Shown here piece after piece: positions 1 through 4,359 of a stretch of DNA of 6,529 bases; the stretch's first letter is position 1, and the number at the start of each line of letters is the position of its first letter. Origin of the DNA: Akkermansia sp. (GTDB lineage Bacteria > Verrucomicrobiota > Verrucomicrobiia > Verrucomicrobiales > Akkermansiaceae); contig JAFNWZ010000223.1 in the NCBI GenBank assembly GCA_017379255.1, positions 1-6,529 of the forward strand. The letters are read 5' to 3'. Made by a program: the position numbers and the translations under genes. The notes under the pieces are model-generated. The model was not told where the DNA came from. It saw only the letters and a list, made by a program, of their open reading frames with translations, and made no database searches.

Positions 1-141
1 CCTGTCCTGCTCACTGGGCAGCCGCAGATACAGCGTTCCGGCCTTCTTCACCGGCTGGGCAGGTTCTACTCTTTCCTCCTGCTGCAGGGCGGGATCGGTA
101 AAATCCGTAATGGGGTGCAGCGCTGTGTGCGGGAGGGTCAT
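1..141 (-). CDS. Third gene of the sigma-factor operon, N-terminal 47 codons only (unknown function)
   Basis: An open frame starts at the ATG at 141-139 and stays open to the left edge, so only the first 47 residues are visible and the gene is truncated by the window. An in-frame stop at 153-151 fixes the start near this ATG. The ATG overlaps the stop of the preceding membrane-protein gene as ATGA (141-138), and there is no clear Shine-Dalgarno sequence, which suggests translational coupling. The visible part begins MTLPHTALHP, is rich in Pro, Gln and Glu, and has no signal peptide or membrane segment. A short KKAGTLYLRLPS stretch near the edge looks like the first beta-strand of a folded domain. 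I do not recognise the family. As the third gene of a sigma/anti-sigma operon it may be an accessory or output protein, but that is inferred from position alone. Confidence 0.6.
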   Translation of the reverse strand, partial: MTLPHTALHPITDFTDPALQQEERVEPAQPVKKAGTLYLRLPSEQDR

Positions 142-584
142 ATGAGGTTTTCAGGCAGCGGCGGGGGAGGGGGCGATTGTACCCGGATAACAAGACGGCT
201 CTGGTCGCTATCTTCCAGAATGAAGGTGTCCTGCTGGTTTTCGCGTTGCATGATGAGGCGCGGCGTGCCTGCCTGCGGTGAATCGGCGTTCTGCTGCAAT
301 AGACATACAGAGAAAGCGCCCAGCACCAGGGCAGCGGCAGCTGTTATGTAGTGCTTTTTCCGGGAAACGTTATATGCAGTGGCAGATACGTGCTGCTGTG
401 CGTTGCAGACAATGGGAGACGGTGTGTATTGTGTGAGTAGTTCGTGTTCCAGGGCTTCATCTGCTGCGCATTCGAGTTCTTCCTGCGCCAGGGCCGCCAG
501 AATACGAGCCCGTACATCCGGCGGCAGGGCTGCTGCCGGATGCTGCCGGGCAAGGGCATGAATGTCGGGTATTTCTGGTTTCAT
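138..584 (-). CDS. Small single-pass membrane protein, probable anti-sigma factor partner
   Basis: A 148-residue protein starting MKPEIPDIHA. The start was chosen because its ATG overlaps the stop of the sigma gene as ATGA (584-581), although the frame is open further upstream. Residues about 20-50 are acidic and probably helical (PPDVRARILAALAQEELE). A basic SRKKH cluster at 74-78 precedes one hydrophobic segment at about 80-96 (ITAAAALVLGAFSVCLL). This predicts a cytoplasmic N-terminus of about 78 residues and an outside tail of about 50 residues ending in a proline run (PPPPPLPENLI). That topology, and the position directly after an ECF sigma gene, is the usual arrangement of membrane anti-sigma factors. 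However, there is no HxxxCxxC zinc-binding signature and no other family motif I recognise. The anti-sigma role is therefore inferred from context and topology. It could also be an unrelated membrane protein co-expressed with the sigma factor. Confidence 0.78.
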   Translation of the reverse strand: MKPEIPDIHALARQHPAAALPPDVRARILAALAQEELECAADEALEHELLTQYTPSPIVCNAQQHVSATAYNVSRKKHYITAAAALVLGAFSVCLLQQNADSPQAGTPRLIMQRENQQDTFILEDSDQSRLVIRVQSPPPPPLPENLI

Positions 585-1105
585 TCCGGTCGGTTTATTT
601 CGTGTTCGAGATTCTGGCGGAATAATCGCAGCGCTGCGCGGTACCGGGTGGCGATGGTGGCGGGGTTCTCGTTCAGAATCGTGGCAATTTCGCGAAAGGT
701 CAGAGATTCCCAAATGTGCAGAATCACGACTTCGGCGTAATCCGGTCGCATCTCCCGCAAGACTTTTTCGATGCATTGCTGCCGGAATCTGGTATCCATT
801 GTGCTGGTTAACCAAGGCATTTCCGTGTAGCGGGTGGGGGCTTCCTGGGCTGCGGCCATGGCAGTGGCCTGCTGGCGGGCACTGGCTTTGCCCAGATCTA
901 TGGCTTTGGTGCGGATGCAACGGATGACATAGGCAACCCATTGTTCCTGACTTCGCCGGAATTCTCCCTTCCGGGTAACCCTGAGTAGTTCGATAAGCGC
1001 ATTTTGCAGCACATCTTCTGCATCGGCCATGTTGCGGGTGCGTTGGCGCGCATAGAGCATCAGCCGCGGCCCGTGCTCATTCAGCCAGGATTCCCAATCG
1101 GGCAT
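581..1105 (-). CDS. ECF-type RNA polymerase sigma factor (sigma-70 family)
   Basis: A 174-residue protein, a normal ECF length with only regions 2 and 4, which directs RNA polymerase to a small set of promoters. Region 2 covers about residues 5-75: HGPRLMLYARQRT, then ADAEDVLQNALIELLR, the usual acidic DAEDxxQ core-binding helix, then WVAYVIRCIRTKAIDLGK, matching the region 2.3/2.4 promoter-melting helix. A linker with an Ala/Gln-rich run (about 79-90) leads to region 4 (about 109-167), with PDYAEVVILHIWESLTFREIATILNENPATIATRYRAALRLFR forming the helix-turn-helix that reads the -35 element. The ATG at 1105 is preferred because AGAAGG lies 7 nt upstream. An in-frame ATG at 1135 would add 10 residues but lacks a properly spaced ribosome binding site. 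The stop overlaps the start of the probable anti-sigma gene. The ECF subgroup and regulon cannot be told from the sequence. Confidence 0.92.
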   Translation of the reverse strand: MPDWESWLNEHGPRLMLYARQRTRNMADAEDVLQNALIELLRVTRKGEFRRSQEQWVAYVIRCIRTKAIDLGKASARQQATAMAAAQEAPTRYTEMPWLTSTMDTRFRQQCIEKVLREMRPDYAEVVILHIWESLTFREIATILNENPATIATRYRAALRLFRQNLEHEINRPE

Positions 1106-1109
1106 GTTG

Positions 1110-1118
1110 CCCCCTTCT
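1110..1118 (-). promoter_or_regulatory. Ribosome binding site that decides the sigma-factor start
   Basis: On the minus strand AGAAGGGGG precedes the ATG at 1105; AGAAGG (1118-1113) is 7 nt from the start codon. The competing ATG at 1135 has AGG directly abutting it, too close to act as a Shine-Dalgarno sequence. This favours the 174-residue sigma factor. Confidence 0.6.
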
Positions 1119-1175
1119 GTTGAATCATGTATCATCCTGTTTCATTTACATGGACGCAGGATGCAGTGCCATTTA

Positions 1176-1203
1176 TTGCTGTTGTTGTGTGTTTTTTTAT
1201 AAA
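1176..1203 (+). promoter_or_regulatory. Weak candidate promoter facing the GH2 gene
   Basis: TTGCTG (1176-1181) and TATAAA (1198-1203) are 16 bp apart on the plus strand. The -10 is good but the -35 matches only three of six positions. It shares the T-tract/TATA patch with the minus-strand promoter, so the two would overlap back to back. If real, the GH2 transcript would have a leader of nearly 200 nt. No better candidate is visible closer to the start. Confidence 0.2.
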
Positions 1204-1225
1204 ATCTGCAGTGTCTCTGTGTGAA
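1196..1225 (-). promoter_or_regulatory. Candidate sigma70-like promoter for the sigma-factor operon
   Basis: Reading the minus strand, TTCACA (1225-1220, five of six bases of TTGACA) is followed after 18 bp by TATAAA (1201-1196, five of six of TATAAT). Transcription would start near 1189, giving a leader of about 84 nt before the ATG at 1105. It lies in the AT-rich patch of the intergenic region. No convincing ECF-type (GGAAC/CGTC-like) promoter was found next to it, so autoregulation by the encoded sigma factor is not evident. Based on consensus matching by eye. Confidence 0.4.
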
Positions 1226-1404
1226 CCGCGGCGGATGAAATGCCCCCAGCCGTTCACCGGCAAGGCTCAGCGAAAATGTGGGTTGCTCTGCGATGCCTCC
1301 AGTCTAGCCCATCCGGCAGAACTTTGTCAACGTGAGACTCGTCATCATGGGATGATTTCTTGATTTCCGGCTCGTATTTTGTTAAGCTGTCGGGCAATCC
1401 GCCT

Positions 1405-4344
1405 ATGAATGTGATGAATATCCTTACTCTGATTGCGCTGGGTTCCCTGTCCGTAAGCTATGCTGCCGGGCGCGAGTGCTTTGACTTCGGTTGGAAGTTC
1501 AAATACATGGGGCCCTCCGTGCCGCCGGAACCGGCGGGGGCCGCCAGTGCTCCGGCATCGGAGCCGGGAAATGGCCCGGGGCTGGCGGTGGATGGGGATA
1601 AATCGACCCGCTGGGCTGCGCCGGATGGCAAGCCGGGGCACAGTATCTCGGTGAATCTGGGCGCTTCCAGGAAGCTGAGCTCCATAGTGGTGCATTGGGA
1701 AAAGGCGAACAGTTTTGATGTGACCGTGGATGTCGTAGCAAAGAAGCGCAAGCTTACCCGCAAGATTCATGTGGATAATGCGGACAGGACGGTGATTCCG
1801 CTTAAGAACCAGTCCATCCGCACGCTGAAGCTGACCGTGACCAAGGGGGTGAGCGAGTCGTGCTGGGCCAGTATCCGCGAGATTGAGTTCCTGAACAGCG
1901 CCGGAAAAGCCATCGATTTGTCGAAAATCAAGCCGGTGCAGAAAAGTGGGTGTCTGTCACCGGATTTCGATGATTCTTCCTTCAAGAAGGTGCAGCTGCC
2001 GCATGACTGGGCGATTGAGAGCCCTTTCCTGGTGGAAAAGCCTAACGAGACGGGCAAGTTGCCGTGGGATGGCTGGGGCTGCTACCGCAAGGAATTCAGT
2101 GTGCCGGCGGAGTTTGATGCGAAGAAGGAGCGCTATTATCTGGATTTCGATGGCGTGATGTCGTGTCCCAAGGTGTATGTGAATGGGCGTTTTGCCGGGG
2201 AATGGGCCTATGGGTACAATTCCTTCCGTGTGGATATCACGCCCTATCTGAAAGCCGGGGCAGAGAATGTGGTTGCGGTGCAGGTCAGCAACCTGCCGCT
2301 TTCCACCCGCTGGTATCCCGGTGCCGGTATCTACCGCCATGTCTGGCTGGAAAAGACGGGGCCTGTGCACCTGGCGCATTGGCCGGTGTATGTCACCACG
2401 CCGGAGATTGAGGAGGATAAGGCTACGGTTGAGGTGGCGACCCGGGTGTGCAATACCGGCACCACTAAGCAGGAAGTGACGCTGAACCAGAGCGTGGGCA
2501 AGGTGGCTGCCAGACCGCTGAAGGTGGTGCTGGAGCCCGGCGAGGAAAAGGAGGTGAAACAGCGTATTTCGCTGAAGAATCCGAGGCTCTGGAGCTGTGA
2601 AAAACCGTATCTGTATCGCCTGAAAACAGTCTTGAAGGCAGACGATGCCGAGATTGACAGCCATGAGACCTCATTCGGCGTACGTACGGTGGAGTGGCGT
2701 GTAGATGGGTTTTATCTCAACAATGAGCGCGTGCAGATCAAGGGCGTGTGCGAGCATCATGACCTGGGCGCGCTGGGGGCAGCGTTCCACACCCGAGCCT
2801 ACGAGCGCAAGATTGAAATCCTGAAGAACATGGGTTGCAACTCCATCCGCATGACTCATAATCCGCCTGCTCCCGAGGTGCTGGATTTGTGCGATAAGCA
2901 CGGTATCCTGGTCATTGATGAGTTGTTTGATATCTGGGAGGCAAAGAAATACGACAAGGTGAACGGCTACCACATCCACTGGCCCCGCTGGTGGCGTAAG
3001 GATGTGCGCAATTTCATGCTGCGCGACCGCAACCACCCCTGCATCATTGCCTGGAGCGGCGGCAATGAGGTGCCGGAGCTGCGCACCGCCCGCGGCCGGG
3101 AGGTTTCCACCATGCTGCGTGACGAAATCCGCCAGTACGACACCACGCGCCCCTACACCGTGGGCAGCAATGACCCCGCTGCCGTGACGAATGGCTTTGC
3201 GGATACAGTGGATATCTACGGCTTCAACTATAAGCCGGATATGTATGGAACATTCCGTGACACGCACCCCTGGAAACCGGTCTATGGGTCGGAAACAAAC
3301 TCCTGCGTGGCTACCCGCGATACTTACTTCTTCCCGCTGGGCTGGAAGGTGGGCGATGGGGCAAGACCGTTCCATGTGAGCGCCTACGGGCTCTTTTCTG
3401 CCGCCTGGGGTACAAGCCCGGATATCGAAATGCACGCGATGAAGACGAATCCGCATGTGGCGGGTGAATACGTGTGGACGGGCTTTGATTATCTGGGTGA
3501 ACCCACGCCCTACAACCAGGATGCCTCCAATATAGGCAACTTCCAGGGCGTGAGCGAGGCTGAGAAGAAAGCCGCCATGGAGGAACTCAAGAAGATGGGC
3601 AACAAGGCGCCCAGCCGCAGTTCCTACTTCGGTATCATCGACCTGGCAGGCTTCCCGAAGGATACGTATTACCTGTACCGGAGTCATTGGCGCCCCGGGG
3701 AGAAGACCTGCCACATCCTGCCGCATTGGAACTGGAAGGGCCGCGAGGGTGAAGTGACCCCGGTCATGGTGTTCTCCAGCGGCGATGAGGCGGAATTGTT
3801 CCTCAACGGCAAGAGCCTGGGGGTGCGCCGCCGCGGCGAAGGGGAGACTTACCAGCAGAAGCTGCCGGTGGGCAAGAATGACTTCCGCTTTGTCTGGGAA
3901 GATGTCAAATATGCCCCCGGCACCCTCAAGGTGGTGGTGAAGAAGAATGGCAAACCCTGGGCTGAGGCGCAGCGTGTCACCACCGGGGCGGCGGCCAGGG
4001 TGAAGGCAGAGGTGGACCGTTCGACGATTGCCGGCGATGGCTGCGACCTGGCTTACATCTCCCTGGCGCTGGTGGACAAGAAGGGCAATGTGGTGCCGAC
4101 GGATTCCCGCAAGGTGCGTTTCAGTATTACCGGGCCCGCCAGGTTGGTGGGATTCTGCAATGGCGACCCCACGGACCACACCTGCATGCAGGATAAGCGG
4201 CAGCGTTTCTTCCACGGCCGGATGATTGCCATTGTGCGCGGCACCCGTGGCAGCTCAGGCAAGGCCGTTGTCACCGTGAAGGCCGACAGCCTGCCGGAGC
4301 TCACCATCCCGGTGCAGGTGGAGTCTGCCGGAGGAAAGGACTGA
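1405..4344 (+). CDS. Exported GH2 beta-galactosidase-type glycoside hydrolase with inserted F5/8 type C module
   Basis: A 979-residue retaining glycosidase, probably releasing terminal beta-galactose from glycans outside the cytoplasm. Start: ATG at 1405 opens a signal-peptide-like stretch (MNVMNILTLIALGSLSVSYA, cleavage near residue 20). ATG 1414 and an in-frame TTG at 1360 are alternatives; none has a good ribosome binding site. Order: GH2 N-terminal domain starting at FDFGWKF (26-32), interrupted by an F5/8 type C/CBM32-like module (about 55-168), resuming at CLSPDFDDSSF and LPHDWAIE to about 317. Next come an Ig-like domain (about 318-425), the TIM barrel (about 430-765), a DUF4982-like domain from 784 and a C-terminal Ig-like domain from about 870. 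Barrel motifs are EHHDLG (450-455), RMTHNPP (from 482), GNE with acid/base Glu555, GSET with nucleophile Glu630, and WTGFDYLGEPTPY (from 691). The 75-residue Glu-Glu spacing fits GH2. The galactosidase call follows motif similarity; other beta-specificities remain possible. Confidence 0.9.
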   Translation: MNVMNILTLIALGSLSVSYAAGRECFDFGWKFKYMGPSVPPEPAGAASAPASEPGNGPGLAVDGDKSTRWAAPDGKPGHSISVNLGASRKLSSIVVHWEKANSFDVTVDVVAKKRKLTRKIHVDNADRTVIPLKNQSIRTLKLTVTKGVSESCWASIREIEFLNSAGKAIDLSKIKPVQKSGCLSPDFDDSSFKKVQLPHDWAIESPFLVEKPNETGKLPWDGWGCYRKEFSVPAEFDAKKERYYLDFDGVMSCPKVYVNGRFAGEWAYGYNSFRVDITPYLKAGAENVVAVQVSNLPLSTRWYPGAGIYRHVWLEKTGPVHLAHWPVYVTTPEIEEDKATVEVATRVCNTGTTKQEVTLNQSVGKVAARPLKVVLEPGEEKEVKQRISLKNPRLWSCEKPYLYRLKTVLKADDAEIDSHETSFGVRTVEWRVDGFYLNNERVQIKGVCEHHDLGALGAAFHTRAYERKIEILKNMGCNSIRMTHNPPAPEVLDLCDKHGILVIDELFDIWEAKKYDKVNGYHIHWPRWWRKDVRNFMLRDRNHPCIIAWSGGNEVPELRTARGREVSTMLRDEIRQYDTTRPYTVGSNDPAAVTNGFADTVDIYGFNYKPDMYGTFRDTHPWKPVYGSETNSCVATRDTYFFPLGWKVGDGARPFHVSAYGLFSAAWGTSPDIEMHAMKTNPHVAGEYVWTGFDYLGEPTPYNQDASNIGNFQGVSEAEKKAAMEELKKMGNKAPSRSSYFGIIDLAGFPKDTYYLYRSHWRPGEKTCHILPHWNWKGREGEVTPVMVFSSGDEAELFLNGKSLGVRRRGEGETYQQKLPVGKNDFRFVWEDVKYAPGTLKVVVKKNGKPWAEAQRVTTGAAARVKAEVDRSTIAGDGCDLAYISLALVDKKGNVVPTDSRKVRFSITGPARLVGFCNGDPTDHTCMQDKRQRFFHGRMIAIVRGTRGSSGKAVVTVKADSLPELTIPVQVESAGGKD

Positions 4345-4359
4345 AGCGGCCCTTACTCC
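4330..4359. terminator. Imperfect inverted repeat across the convergent gene ends, possible bidirectional terminator
   Basis: Two 10-base arms (4330-4339 and 4350-4359) separated by 10 bases contain both stop codons. Eight of ten positions pair in plus-strand RNA, and nine of ten in minus-strand RNA if one G-U pair is counted. No T-tract follows on either side, so it is not a canonical intrinsic terminator. It is the only hairpin candidate found between two convergent genes that need to end here. Confidence 0.2.

Larger units (their letters stand above)
1106..1404. other. Divergent intergenic region between sigma operon and GH2 gene
   Basis: About 300 bp without a supported gene. The part near 1140-1210 is AT-rich and contains a run of seven T (1192-1198) and the two promoter candidates. 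The rest is GC-richer. A small perfect inverted repeat, ATCAT-GGG-ATGAT (1344-1356), lies about 50 bp upstream of the GH2 start and could be an operator half-site pair, but a repeat this short may be chance. I see no tRNA, riboswitch or intrinsic terminator here. Confidence 0.5.

Noticed and set aside
585..941. N-terminal extension of the putative anti-sigma gene back into the sigma gene
   Set aside because: The frame is open, but it would overlap the sigma gene by over 350 bp and reads as low-complexity His/Arg/Ser sequence. The ATGA overlap gives a natural start at 584.
1344..1356. ATCAT-GGG-ATGAT as a transcription terminator
   Set aside because: A 5-bp AT-rich stem with no following T-tract is too weak to be an intrinsic terminator; at most it is a possible operator.
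1127..1363. A 78-codon plus-strand open frame in the intergenic region
   Set aside because: It overlaps both promoter candidates and has no ribosome binding site. Its translation has no recognisable feature beyond a short hydrophobic run.
1957..2664. A 235-codon minus-strand open frame opposite the N-terminal half of GH2
   Set aside because: It is a shadow of the GH2 coding frame, with a repetitive His/Arg/Ile composition and no motif.
2671..4215. A 514-codon open frame on the minus strand opposite the GH2 gene
   Set aside because: It lies wholly antisense to a well-supported GH2 catalytic region. Its translation is rich in His, Ala, Arg and Val with no recognisable motif, as expected from the complement of a GC-rich gene.
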